A stretch of 64,000 nucleotides of DNA from Micromonospora chalcea (GTDB taxonomy: Bacteria; Actinomycetota; Actinomycetes; Mycobacteriales; Micromonosporaceae), in assembly GCF_002926165.1 (NCBI RefSeq), contig NZ_MAGP01000132.1, positions 62,001-126,000 on the forward strand, in the 5' to 3' direction. The position numbers and the translations under genes are program-made. Positions 26,910-35,837 of the stretch are shown here, in pieces (the stretch's first letter is position 1; every line of letters starts with the position of its first letter). The notes under the pieces were generated by a model that was given only the letters and a program-made list of their open reading frames with translations, had not been told where the DNA came from and did no database searches.

Positions 26910-27775
26910 AGGACCCCCTGGCCGTGCGGCGCCGGCTCGACGCCGTCGGCTACCTGGCCGACGACGGCATGGCGATGGCCGTCTTCCTCGCGCTGGAGCT
27001 GGGCAAGCCGCTGCTGCTCGAGGGTGAGCCCGGCGTCGGCAAGACCGCGGCGGCGAAGGCGCTGGCGCGGGCGCTGGACACGACACTGATCCGGCTGCAG
27101 TGCTACGAGGGCCTGACGCCCGGCGAGGCGCTGTACGAATGGAACTACCAGCGGCAGTTGCTCGCCATCCGGCTGGCCGAGGCCCGGCACGCCTCGCTCA
27201 CCGACGCCGACCTGTTCGCCGCGGAGTTCCTGCAGGAACGGCCGATCCTGCGGGCGGTACGCCACCCGGGGCCGGTCCCGCCGGTGCTGCTGATCGACGA
27301 GATCGACCGGGCCGACGACGAGTTCGAGGCGCTGCTGTTCGAGTTCCTCGGCGAGTCCGGGATCACCATCCCCGAGCTGGGCACGTTCACCGCGACCACG
27401 CCGCCGGTCGTGGTGCTCACCTCCAACCGCAGTCGCGACCTGCACGACGCGCTGCGCCGCCGCTGCCTGTACCACTGGATCGACTTTCCGCAGATGGACC
27501 GGGCCACCGAGATCGTCCGGCGGGCCGTGCCGGGCGCCACCGAAGGGCTGATCCGCACGGCGACCGCCTTCGTCGGCGACGTACGTGCCCTCGGCCTGGA
27601 CAAGGCGCCCGGCATGGCCGAGGCCATCGACTGGGTCGCCGCGCTGTCAGTGCTCGGCGCCGCCGACCTCTCCGCCGACGACGTCGTCCGGACCATCGGC
27701 ACCATCGCCAAGACCCCCGACGACCGCGCCGCCGTCGCCGCCGCGCTCGGCGCACACCAGGAGAGGCCGGCATGA
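26906..27775 (+). CDS. coxD: MoxR-type AAA+ ATPase for CO dehydrogenase maturation
   Basis: The 289-residue AAA+ ATPase has Walker A GEPGVGKTAAAKALA (residues about 34-48), Walker B VLLIDEIDRADDEFEALL and a sensor segment PPVVVLTSNRSRDLHDALRRRC. It matches CoxD, which in Oligotropha acts as a chaperone-like ATPase in building the Mo-Cu site. MoxR ATPases usually work with a VWA protein, here CoxE two genes on. GTG 26906 overlaps the previous stop and the end overlaps coxG (ATGA). Confidence 0.92.
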   Translation: MKDPLAVRRRLDAVGYLADDGMAMAVFLALELGKPLLLEGEPGVGKTAAAKALARALDTTLIRLQCYEGLTPGEALYEWNYQRQLLAIRLAEARHASLTDADLFAAEFLQERPILRAVRHPGPVPPVLLIDEIDRADDEFEALLFEFLGESGITIPELGTFTATTPPVVVLTSNRSRDLHDALRRRCLYHWIDFPQMDRATEIVRRAVPGATEGLIRTATAFVGDVRALGLDKAPGMAEAIDWVAALSVLGAADLSADDVVRTIGTIAKTPDDRAAVAAALGAHQERPA

Positions 27776-28568
27776 AGATCACCAACGAGTTCACCGTCGA
27801 CATTCCGATCGCGCAGGCGTGGGCGATCCTCACCGACCTGGAGGGCGTCGCGCCGTGCCTGCCGGGCGCCCAGTTGACCGGCGTCGACGGCGACGTCCAC
27901 CAGGGCACGGTGAAGGTCAAGGTCGGCCCTGTCGTCTCCGAGTTCGCCGGCACCGCACGTTTCGTCGAGAAGGACGAGGAGCGGTACCGGGGGGTGATCG
28001 AGGCGAAGGGCCGCGACCGGCGGTCCGCGGCGAACGCGTCCGCCCTGGTCACCGCCCACCTGCGGCCGGTCGGTCAGCGCACAGTCGTCAGCGTGGACAC
28101 CGATCTGAAGATCTCGGGGCGGCTGGCCCAGTTCGGCAGCGGCATGATCAAGGAGGTGTCCGGCAAGCTGCTCGCCCAGTTCGTCGCCAACCTCGAAGCG
28201 AGGCTGGCGGCAGAGGAGACCGGCGACCCGCACGCGGCCACCGCGCCTGACGCGTCCGAGCCCGCGCCGGCCGTCGCCGCCACGCCCGACCGCGCCAGTC
28301 CGCCGCGACCGGGCCCGACGCCTCCACGGCCCTGCCCCGTACCCTCGCGGCCGACGCGGACGCCACCCCGTCCGGGACCACCGTGGCCGGCACCCCCGTG
28401 GCCGTCTCGGCGCCCACCGGTCGACCGGATGCCGACGCCGACGCCGAACCGGAGACGCTGGACCTGCTCGACATCGCCGGTGGGGCCGTCGTCAAGCGCC
28501 TCGTGCCGGTGCTCGTCGGGATCGTCGTCGTCGGTGGGATGATCGCCTGGTGGGTCGCCCGCCGGTGA
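27772..28568 (+). CDS. coxG: CoxG-type SRPBCC membrane-anchor protein, apparently frameshifted
   Basis: Residues 1-150 are a clear CoxG domain (NEFTVDIPIAQAWAILTDLE, APCLPGAQL, GTVKVKVGPV, FGSGMIKEVSGKLLAQFVANL). CoxG helps bind CO dehydrogenase to the membrane. The starting frame ends at 28542 in a Pro/Ser/Arg-rich tail unlike any CoxG. From about 28300 the next frame carries the expected ending: an acidic linker, LDLLDIAGGAVVKRLVP, a membrane helix (VLVGIVVVGGMIAWWVA) and a stop at 28566-28568 overlapping coxE (GTGA). A one-base deletion near 28290-28300 would explain this. It may be a sequencing error or a real lesion that removes the anchor. Confidence 0.85.
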
Positions 28569-29800
28569 GCGGCGGTCTGCTGCGCGGCGTCGACCGCGCG
28601 GCGTTCGCGACGGCGTTCGCCGACCGGTTGCGGCGGGCCGGCGTACCCGCCGGGCTCACCGAGGCCGGTGACTTCGTCCGGGCGCTCCGCGTGTGGACCC
28701 CCGGGGAGACGACCGCGCTCTACTGGGCCGCCCGGATCAGCTTCGTGCGGCGGCACGCCGACCTCGCCGCCTTCGACCGCGTCTTCGCCGCTGTCTTCGC
28801 CGACGCGCCGCCGCTGCCGCTCACCCGGTCCGCGGCCCCGCCGGGCGCTCGTGACGACGTGCACCTGCCGGTGCCCGCCGACACCGACGACACCGACGAC
28901 GGTGGTGGGCTGCCGTGGGCGACGTTGCCGACGCCCGTCGCCGAGGCGGAGCCCTCCGACGCCGGGGTGCGACTGCCCGAGCGACGACCCAGCGCCCTCG
29001 CCGGGCTCGCCGACCGGCCGTTCGAGGACCTCGACGCCGCCCAGCTCGCGCTGCTCGGCGACGCCTTGCGCGAGGCCGTCGCCCGCTGGCCGTCCCGGCG
29101 CACCAGGCGGCACGCCGTCGGTCCGGCCGGGCGGTGGGTCGCGCTGCGCCCGACGATCGCCCGCGCCCGTCGCACCGCGTGGGAGCCCGTCGAGGTCGTC
29201 CGCGAGCGACAGGTACGCCGACCACGCCGGGTGGTGCTGCTGTGCGACCTCAGCGAGTCGATGCGGGCCCAGGCCCACGCGTACCTGCACCTGCTGCGGG
29301 CCTTCGCGGTGAGCACCGACGCGGAGGTGTTCGCCTTCGCCACGACGCTCACCCGGCTCACCGTCGCGCTGCGGCACACGTCGGCGTCCGCGGCGATCGC
29401 GCACGCCGGCGCCGCCGTGACCGACCGGTTCGGGGGTACGCGCATCGCGACGAACCTGCGGGCACTGCTCGCGTCCCCGCACGGCGACGCGGTTCGCGGG
29501 GCGGTGGTGCTGATCGGCTCGGACGGCTGGGACAGCGACCCCCCGGACGAACTCGCCGCCGTGATGGCACGGCTGAGCCGCCGCGCCCACCGGATCGTCT
29601 GGCTGAACCCACGGGCCGGCGCCCCCGGCTTCGCTCCCCTGGTGGCGGGCATGGCCGCGGCCCTGCCCTACTGTGACCGGCTGCTGCCGGCCGCGACGTT
29701 CCGGGACCTGCTGGACGCCGCCGGTCAGCTCCAGAGCGTCACGTGCACCGAGGGCCGGAAGCGGTTCACCGCGACGCCCACGCCGCGCATCATCGCCTGA
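28565..29800 (+). CDS. coxE: VWA-domain CO dehydrogenase maturation protein
   Basis: The 411-residue protein has the CoxE-like C-terminal von Willebrand A domain: the MIDAS-like DLSESM in VVLLCDLSESMRAQA near residue 230, then RFGGTRIATNLRALL and VVLIGSDGWDSDPPDEL. CoxE works with the CoxD ATPase in forming the Mo-Cu active site. GTG 28565 overlaps the coxG stop. The last 76 bases overlap the 3' end of the opposing lysR-type gene. Confidence 0.9.
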   Translation: MSGGLLRGVDRAAFATAFADRLRRAGVPAGLTEAGDFVRALRVWTPGETTALYWAARISFVRRHADLAAFDRVFAAVFADAPPLPLTRSAAPPGARDDVHLPVPADTDDTDDGGGLPWATLPTPVAEAEPSDAGVRLPERRPSALAGLADRPFEDLDAAQLALLGDALREAVARWPSRRTRRHAVGPAGRWVALRPTIARARRTAWEPVEVVRERQVRRPRRVVLLCDLSESMRAQAHAYLHLLRAFAVSTDAEVFAFATTLTRLTVALRHTSASAAIAHAGAAVTDRFGGTRIATNLRALLASPHGDAVRGAVVLIGSDGWDSDPPDELAAVMARLSRRAHRIVWLNPRAGAPGFAPLVAGMAAALPYCDRLLPAATFRDLLDAAGQLQSVTCTEGRKRFTATPTPRIIA

Positions 29801-30681
29801 ATCGCCCGGGGCGTCGACGCGAAGCGGCACAGTTCCGCTGCCACGGACGGTGTGCCGGGGGTGACGAGCACCAGCGAATGCCACACCGCCTCGGCCTTGG
29901 CGTGCGGCCCGGACAACGCCACGAGTTGGCCGCTGCGGAGATCCGGCGCGACGGTGAACGACAGCGCGGGCGCGATCCCCCGGCCACGCTGCGCCTCACC
30001 CAGCGCCGCCGCGTGGCTCTGGAAGATCTGCTGCCGCTCCTCGGGTACGCCGAGCCGGCGCAGCATCGCCGGGACAGCGCCCACGGTGTCGGTGGCCGAA
30101 GGGCCGAGCAGCCAGGTCTGGTCACGCAGCTGCCCCGGCGACGCCGGCACACCGGCCAGCGGATGATCCGGGCCGAGGACAGTCACCAGCCGGTAGTTCA
30201 TCATCGGCCGGCCGGAGATCGCCGGATCAGCCACCGGCGGCAGCGGCCCCATCGCGACGTCCGCGGCCCGGGTCAGCAGCAGCGACTCGAAGGAGCCGGG
30301 GTCGCAGACGCTCAGCTCGATGTCGAGGTCGGCGGCGCGTCTGGCGAACAGCTCGATCAGTCTCGGCGCGGCGAACTCGGCGAACTCGCTGGAGGCGGCG
30401 ACCCGCAGCATCCGGCGGCCGTGTGCCGCCGAACTGACCTCCAGGACCGTACGGTCCTGCAGGCCCAGCATCTCGGCCGCGCGGCTGGCGAGCCGCAGCC
30501 CGCCGGGGGTGAAGGCCAGCCCCGCCGCCGTCCGGGTGAACAACTGGTCTCCGAACTCCCGCCGGAGCTGGCCGATGAGCAGCGAGACCGCCGACTCGGA
30601 GACCTCCAGTTGCGCGGCGGCCTGCTTGACGGATCCCAGCCGGACAACAGCGACGTAGGCCCGTAGCTGCGTCGGAGTCAT
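29725..30681 (-). CDS. LysR-type transcriptional regulator, probable cox regulator
   Basis: The 318-residue protein has an N-terminal LysR HTH (TPTQLRAYVAVVRLGSVKQA, then AAAQLEVSESAVSLLIGQLR) and a C-terminal substrate-binding domain. CutR, a LysR-type activator, controls CO dehydrogenase genes in mycobacteria. The position at the end of the cox operon and the perfect palindrome in the xdhC-coxM promoter fit the same role, though this is inference. ATG 30681 is a clear start. The gene converges on coxE and overlaps it by 76 bases. Confidence 0.9.
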   Translation of the reverse strand: MTPTQLRAYVAVVRLGSVKQAAAQLEVSESAVSLLIGQLRREFGDQLFTRTAAGLAFTPGGLRLASRAAEMLGLQDRTVLEVSSAAHGRRMLRVAASSEFAEFAAPRLIELFARRAADLDIELSVCDPGSFESLLLTRAADVAMGPLPPVADPAISGRPMMNYRLVTVLGPDHPLAGVPASPGQLRDQTWLLGPSATDTVGAVPAMLRRLGVPEERQQIFQSHAAALGEAQRGRGIAPALSFTVAPDLRSGQLVALSGPHAKAEAVWHSLVLVTPGTPSVAAELCRFASTPRAIQAMMRGVGVAVNRFRPSVHVTLWS

Positions 30682-30822
30682 CGGCGTCGACCCGCCCTTC
30701 TGCTGCGCCGTGGACTGCTGCGGGCAGCCCGCGGTGTACCCCGATCATTCCCCGCCGATTGCCTCGCCGCCAGGGACAGCGCGCCCGGAGCGATCCGGCC
30801 GGTACGCGGGGTGAGTGCCCGA

Positions 30823-31779
30823 TCAGGCGTCGGTGTCGGTGAGCAGCCGGGCGGCCAGGGCGCGTATCTCGTCCTTGAGTTCGTCCGGGCGCTCGATCGT
30901 GAACGACCAGCCGAGCCCGGCGAGCATCTGTGCCGCGCCGTCGAGCCGTTCCGCGCGGGCGGTGAGGCGCACTCCGCCGGGAACCTCGGTGAGCGTGCCG
31001 ACCGAGGGCGGGATCCGTCGCTGCGCCTGCTCCGGGCTGGTGTGCAGCACCACGGAGATGTCGTGCGCGTACGGCACTGCTGCCAGCCCGGTGAGTACCT
31101 GCGTGGTGGGATCGAAGCCGGCCGGGATGTCGAACCTGCCCGGGGTGGGGCGGGCGGTCCCGATGCGGTCGAGCCGGAACGTCCGTACGGCCCGGCGGTT
31201 GTGGTCGTGGCCGGTGACGTACCACCGGCCGGCGTGGAAGACCAGCCCGTACGGGTCGAGCCGGCGCTCGCCGACCTCGCCACGCCAGGTGGTGTAGGTG
31301 ATGTCCACCGGTTGCTGATGCCGGGCCGCTTCCGCGGGCACCAGCAGCACCTCGATGCCGGGCGGGGCGGACTTCCGGACCCGCGCGGTGAAGTCCACGG
31401 TCTCCAGCAGCGAATCGATCCGCCGGGCGAGAACCGCCGGCAGCACCCGGCGGATCTTCGCGGTCGCGCTCTCGGCGGCTGCGCCTTCGGCGGTGACCAG
31501 CCCGGCCCGGCGGGCGGCGACGAGCCCGAGCATGACGGCGACCGCCTCCTCGTCGGTGAGCATGAGTGGCGGCAGCTTGTATCCGGGCGCGAGCCGGTAT
31601 CCGCCGTAGCGGCCGCGCCGGGCCTCGACCGGGATGCCCAGGTCGGCGAGGTGCGCGGCGTAGCGGCGGACCGTGCGCTCGTCGACGCCCAGCCGACCGG
31701 CCAGGTCGGCGACGGTGAAGCCGCCGCCGGCCTGGAGGATCTCCAGCAACGCCAGTACGCGCGCCGTCGGCCGGGTCAC
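30823..31779 (-). CDS. WYL-domain transcriptional regulator
   Basis: The 318-residue protein has an N-terminal HTH_11 domain (ARVLALLEILQAGGGFTVA, VDERTVRRYAAHLADLGI), a YGGYRLAPGYKLPPLMLTDEEA linker typical of the DeoR/YafY group (quoted in part: YRLAPGYKLPPLMLTDE) and a WYL domain (YGLVFHAGRWYVTGHDH, VRTFRLDRIGTA). WYL domains bind small ligands or nucleic acid. GTG 31779 is chosen over ATG 31839, because the longer form would consume the whole divergent promoter of the hydrolase gene. It probably controls that gene. Confidence 0.88.
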   Translation of the reverse strand: MTRPTARVLALLEILQAGGGFTVADLAGRLGVDERTVRRYAAHLADLGIPVEARRGRYGGYRLAPGYKLPPLMLTDEEAVAVMLGLVAARRAGLVTAEGAAAESATAKIRRVLPAVLARRIDSLLETVDFTARVRKSAPPGIEVLLVPAEAARHQQPVDITYTTWRGEVGERRLDPYGLVFHAGRWYVTGHDHNRRAVRTFRLDRIGTARPTPGRFDIPAGFDPTTQVLTGLAAVPYAHDISVVLHTSPEQAQRRIPPSVGTLTEVPGGVRLTARAERLDGAAQMLAGLGWSFTIERPDELKDEIRALAARLLTDTDA

Positions 31780-31837
31780 GAATCCCCACTTCCAATCCGG
31801 GCGGAACCTGTCCGGTATTGATCGTAGCGTGTCAGGC

Positions 31838-32581
31838 ATGACGACCTTCGTACTGGTTCCCGGGTTCTGGCTCGGCGCATGGGCCTGGCGCCCGGTCACC
31901 GCCGCCCTGCGCGGGCACGGCCACGAGGTGTACCCGCTGAGCCTGACCGGCCTGGGCGAGCGCGCCCACCTGGCCCGCCCGGACACCGACCTCGACGTCC
32001 ACGTCACCGACGTGGTCAACCTGCTGCGCTACGAGGACCTGCACGACGTGGTGCTCGTCGGGCACAGCTACGCCGGCGCGGTCGTGACAACCGCCGTTGC
32101 CGACCGCATGACTGACCGCATCGCCCAACTGGTCTTCGTCGACACCGGCCCGCTGCCCGACGGGGCGGCGAACGAGGACTTCAGCCCGCCCCCGGAGCGT
32201 GACCGCAACGCGGCGATGGTGGCCGAACACGGCGACGGCTGGCGGCTGCCACCCCCGCCGTGGGCCGGGCTGGCGGCGAGCGCAGCAGACGTGGATGAAT
32301 CGGTCGTCGCGTTGCTCGATGAGCGGTCGGTGGCCCAGCCGTGGGCGACTGCCACCACCCCGGTGCGGCTCACCGGCGCGTGGGAGAAGCTGCCCCGCCT
32401 CGGCGTGCTGTCGAGCTTCACCGCCGAGCAGGCACGCGAGATGGCCGCCACCGTGCCGCTGTGCCGGCACATGGCCGGCGATTCGTGGCGGTACGAGGAA
32501 CTGCCGACATGGCACTGGCCGATGCTCAGCCGACCGGCCGAGCTGGCCCGGATCCTGCACGAAGCCAGGCCGACGGCATAG
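31838..32581 (+). CDS. Alpha/beta-fold hydrolase
   Basis: The 247-residue protein is an alpha/beta hydrolase of the salicylate esterase/hydroxynitrile lyase-like branch: FVLVPGFWLGAWAW oxyanion strand, nucleophile elbow VLVGHSYAGAV with the Ser, and a C-terminal PTWHWPMLSRPAELA with the catalytic His. Substrate unknown; small esters are likely. ATG 31838 is the start of the conserved first strand. It diverges from the WYL regulator with a 58-base gap. Confidence 0.88.
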   Translation: MTTFVLVPGFWLGAWAWRPVTAALRGHGHEVYPLSLTGLGERAHLARPDTDLDVHVTDVVNLLRYEDLHDVVLVGHSYAGAVVTTAVADRMTDRIAQLVFVDTGPLPDGAANEDFSPPPERDRNAAMVAEHGDGWRLPPPPWAGLAASAADVDESVVALLDERSVAQPWATATTPVRLTGAWEKLPRLGVLSSFTAEQAREMAATVPLCRHMAGDSWRYEELPTWHWPMLSRPAELARILHEARPTA

Positions 32582-32639
32582 CCCGCGGTGCCCGGGCGAC
32601 AGCATCCAGATGGCTTCGCAGATCCGCGTCGCTGCTCCA

Positions 32640-33446
32640 TCACGTCTTCGGGTTCTTTCCCGGCCAGGCGGCCACACGTCGAAGCGGTACCTGGACGGCA
32701 GGGCCCGGTCGGCGAAGCAGTCCGTTGGCGACCAGCTCGACGGTCACCACGACAGCGATCGCCTCGACGGCCAGGAGCGCGACCAGGACCAGTAGCTGGG
32801 CCGCCCCGGCCTGGACGGGTGTGCCGCCGCCGAGCAGCACGCCGACGAAGGCACCGGGGAGCGTGACCAGGCCGACGGTGCGTGTCTGGTCCAGCGCGGG
32901 TACCAGCGCCTGCCCCGCGCCGGGCCGGCAGATCTCCAGCGCCGCATCCCGCGGCACGAGGCCCAACGCCAGGGCCGCCTCGTACTCGCCATGGCGGTCG
33001 CGAAGCTCGTCCAACGCGCGGCGGCCCGCCAGGGAGGTGGCCGTCATCGCCCCGCCGATGAGGATCCCGGCGATCGGAACGACCGCTACCTCGGTCAGCG
33101 GCACCGTGCCGGAGGCCACGACGAGGGCGCAGGCCGGGAGCGCGCCGGCCGCGATCGGCGCCAGCACCGGCCAGCCGAGGCGAAGCGAGCTGACCCGGCG
33201 CGCGGAGGTCGCCGCCGCGACCAGGATCATCAGCGTGATGAACCCGGCGCTGGCCCACCACGACCGTAGGACGGCAGTGATGAGCAGCGCCACGGCGCAC
33301 AACTGCACCACCGCGCGCAGCGCCGCCGTAGCGATGCCACGGGCGTGGCCGAGCCGACCGGCCCGCACCGTTGCCACGGCGACGAGCACGAGAACGACGA
33401 GTACGGCGGCGAGCGCCGGACCGACCGCGACTGCACCTTGATCCAT
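32640..33446 (-). CDS. fetB: FetB/UPF0014-family ABC permease (iron export type)
   Basis: The 268-residue product has seven or so hydrophobic helices and the UPF0014 pattern: RAVVQLCAVALLITAVL, a central PIAGILIGGAMTATSLAGRRALDEL segment (quoted in part: IAGILIGGAMTATSL), and the cytoplasmic LPGAFVGVLLGGGTPVQAG motif. In E. coli FetAB exports iron and protects against peroxide. The FetA-like ATPase is not adjacent, so the partner lies elsewhere or a general ATPase is used. ATG 33446. Confidence 0.82.
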   Translation of the reverse strand: MDQGAVAVGPALAAVLVVLVLVAVATVRAGRLGHARGIATAALRAVVQLCAVALLITAVLRSWWASAGFITLMILVAAATSARRVSSLRLGWPVLAPIAAGALPACALVVASGTVPLTEVAVVPIAGILIGGAMTATSLAGRRALDELRDRHGEYEAALALGLVPRDAALEICRPGAGQALVPALDQTRTVGLVTLPGAFVGVLLGGGTPVQAGAAQLLVLVALLAVEAIAVVVTVELVANGLLRRPGPAVQVPLRRVAAWPGKNPKT

Positions 33447-33473
33447 GGGAGCATTCGACCAGCCGGCGCTTGC

Positions 33474-34355
33474 TCAGATGTTGGAGCCGTCCGGTGGCAG
33501 CCCGGGCGGTGGCTGCGGGGATCCGCCCCGGCCGGCAGCCGGTGGACAGGACATGCCCAGGGTGTAGGCCGTCATGGACAATGAGCCGTAGGCGTAGCCG
33601 TCGACGAGGACCTCGGTGTCGGGGGTGTCCATGGCGGCGGCCAGACCGGCGAGATACAACGCCGGGATGAAGTGATCCGGTGTCGGTACCGCACGGCGGA
33701 AGTCCCCGTGGGCGTCGAGGGTCGCGTACTCGCCCGGATCGGTCAACATCCGGGCCTTGGCGTCCTCGTCGAAGCGTCGCGCCCAGTCGAAGCCGTCGTC
33801 GGTCAGCGTCCAGTCCATGCCGCGCAGGTTGTGCACGACATTGCCGCTCGCCACGATCAGCACGCCGCGCCGACGCAGTGGAGCGAGCCGGGCGCCGAGT
33901 TGAAGGTGGTAGTCCATCGGCTTGTCGGCGTTGATGCTGAGCTGGACGACGGGAATCGTCGCGTCCGGAAAGGCGTGCATCAGCACCGACCAGGTGCCAT
34001 GGTCGATGCCCCAGCTGTCGACGTCCGCCCCGACCCAGGTCGGATGGACGACGTCGCTGACCTCCTCAGCCAGCTCGGGCAGCCCCGGCGCCGGGTACTG
34101 CACCTCGAACAGCTCCTGCGGGAACCCGTAGAAGTCGTGGATGGTCCTCGGCCGGGGCATCGCGGTGACGGCCGTGGCGTTGATGTACCAATGGGCGCTG
34201 ACCACCAGGATCGCGCGGGGACGCGGCACCGCGGCGCCGAAGGCTCTCCACGCGGAGGTGTACCGGTTGATCTCGAGGGCGTTCATCGGGTTGCCGTGGC
34301 CCAGGAACGCCGCGGGCATCAGGACATCCGAGCCCGGATGTACGTCTGAAGGCAC
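33474..34355 (-). CDS. DODA-type (class III extradiol) dioxygenase family protein
   Basis: The 293-residue protein matches the LigB/4,5-DOPA dioxygenase family (YgiD). The metal-site segments are FLGHGNPMNAL (His), VVSAHWY (His), DHGTWSVLMHAFPDA and SGNVVHNLRGMDW (His). Such enzymes use Zn or Fe to cleave catechols at the extradiol position. The tail after LGMSCPP is Pro/Gly-rich. GTG 34355 is chosen from a GGGAGG ribosome site upstream. It follows fetB at a short distance on the same strand but has no evident functional link to it. Confidence 0.88.
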   Translation of the reverse strand: MPSDVHPGSDVLMPAAFLGHGNPMNALEINRYTSAWRAFGAAVPRPRAILVVSAHWYINATAVTAMPRPRTIHDFYGFPQELFEVQYPAPGLPELAEEVSDVVHPTWVGADVDSWGIDHGTWSVLMHAFPDATIPVVQLSINADKPMDYHLQLGARLAPLRRRGVLIVASGNVVHNLRGMDWTLTDDGFDWARRFDEDAKARMLTDPGEYATLDAHGDFRRAVPTPDHFIPALYLAGLAAAMDTPDTEVLVDGYAYGSLSMTAYTLGMSCPPAAGRGGSPQPPPGLPPDGSNI

Positions 34356-34448
34356 GTGAACTTCCCTCCCTGGAGGACCGGTTCGTACGGCGCGGCCTGC
34401 CGGACCTGAATGTCACGATAGTGCCGACCGCGACGTAACGTGGGGTGA

Positions 34449-35672
34449 TCAGGCGGTCGGATGGGAGAGCGCCACGGCGATGGCTGGTCCGATCGCGACG
34501 CTGAGCAGGTAGGCGAGGTTGAACAGACCCAGTGCTTCGGCCCGGTGGGAGCCGGATACGACGCCGGCCGCGTGCAGGGCGAGTACGCCTTGGCCGGTCG
34601 CGGCGGCCAAGGAACCGAGCGTCATCGCCGCAAGCAGCAGCGGTACAGCGGTGGTGACCGTCGCCAGCAGCAGCGCGGCGGCGCCGGTGAGGAGCAACAT
34701 GGCGACCGCGACGCGGCGTGGCACCCGCACGGATGCCGCGACCAGGAACCCGGAGCAGATGCCGCCGATCAGGTACGGCGCCAGCAGCACGAGCCCGCTC
34801 TGGGTGCCTGCCCATCCCGCGTGCTGTCGCAGCAGGTCCGGCGCGGCGTAGAGCAGGGCGAAGTTCCCCGCTCCCAGCGCGAAGGCCAGCGCGCACGCCG
34901 CGAGGAACCGGCCGTTCCGTGCCACCGCAGCAGGCAGGAAGCCGTCCGGGCGGACCTTGGTCCAGGCCACCAGCAGAGGCAGCAGCACGACGGTGGCCGG
35001 GCCGGCCACCAGCGGCCGGTGCGGAATGAGGACGGCTGCGGTGACCAGCATGGCCAGGATGGTCATCCCGAAGAAGTCGAACGGCGCCGGCGCCGCGTCC
35101 GGTGCGGTGGTGCCGCGGCGAGTCGCGGGCACGGCGAGCACCGCCAGCAGCGGCAACGCCAGCGCCGCCTGCCACGAGGAGAGGTCGGCGATCAGTGCGC
35201 CGGTCAGCGGACCGGTGGCCCCGACGACCGCCAGCGACGCGGCGACCACGCCCATCTGCCGGGCCGAGTCGGCCAGTTTCATCGCGGTCACGGTGAGGCC
35301 GGCAGACCCCAGTCCCTGCACCGCCGCACCGGCCACCATCGCCGACACGCTCGGGATCAGCACGAGGATGAGCGTCCCCGCTGCCACCAGCGCGGACGCG
35401 ACGGTCAGGGCCGCTCGTACGCCGCGACGGGCGAGCAGCGCCGCCAACAGCGGCGTCCCCAACGCGATCCCCCAGCCGAAGGCGGTCACACCGGCGGCCG
35501 CGGCCTGTTCCCCACTACCCGTCGCGCGCGCCAGGTCGTCGAGCAGCAGTGCCGGTGCGGCAATCCCGAACGACAGCGGACCGGCCAGCAGGGCGAGCCA
35601 GGGTGTGGCCACCCGCCCCGGTGCGAGTTGCCTGTCGCGGCGAGCGGCTGGGCGCCGCTGTAGCTGATCCAT
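34449..35672 (-). CDS. MFS transporter
   Basis: The 407-residue protein has about 12 hydrophobic helices and an MFS loop (GTPLLAALLARRGVRAALTV after helix 2). It resembles short drug/sugar efflux MFS proteins of actinomycetes. Substrate unknown. ATG 35672 starts MDQLQRRPAARRD, with an upstream GGAGG-like site; the frame's longer upstream extension reads through the divergent promoter and is not used. It diverges from the AfsR-like regulator, which may control it. Confidence 0.85.
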   Translation of the reverse strand: MDQLQRRPAARRDRQLAPGRVATPWLALLAGPLSFGIAAPALLLDDLARATGSGEQAAAAGVTAFGWGIALGTPLLAALLARRGVRAALTVASALVAAGTLILVLIPSVSAMVAGAAVQGLGSAGLTVTAMKLADSARQMGVVAASLAVVGATGPLTGALIADLSSWQAALALPLLAVLAVPATRRGTTAPDAAPAPFDFFGMTILAMLVTAAVLIPHRPLVAGPATVVLLPLLVAWTKVRPDGFLPAAVARNGRFLAACALAFALGAGNFALLYAAPDLLRQHAGWAGTQSGLVLLAPYLIGGICSGFLVAASVRVPRRVAVAMLLLTGAAALLLATVTTAVPLLLAAMTLGSLAAATGQGVLALHAAGVVSGSHRAEALGLFNLAYLLSVAIGPAIAVALSHPTA

Positions 35673-35837
35673 GTCGTTCCTCCGGTGTCGGCTCGGTTCA
35701 GCCTTCCCGGGGCTCCTTACCGTCGGCTGATGGCCGGCTGACGTACGCGTCGGTGACCCCGCGTCGCTTCCCGCCGAGCAGATCGACGGCCGGCGGACCT
35801 TCGCGGGGCGGGAGAGCCGGCTGGCTAGTGTGAAGCG

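Noticed and set aside
28565..28568. Programmed frameshifting as the explanation of the coxG frame break
   Set aside because: No slippery sequence is seen near 28290-28300, and CoxG families are not known to use recoding. A deletion or sequencing error is simpler.
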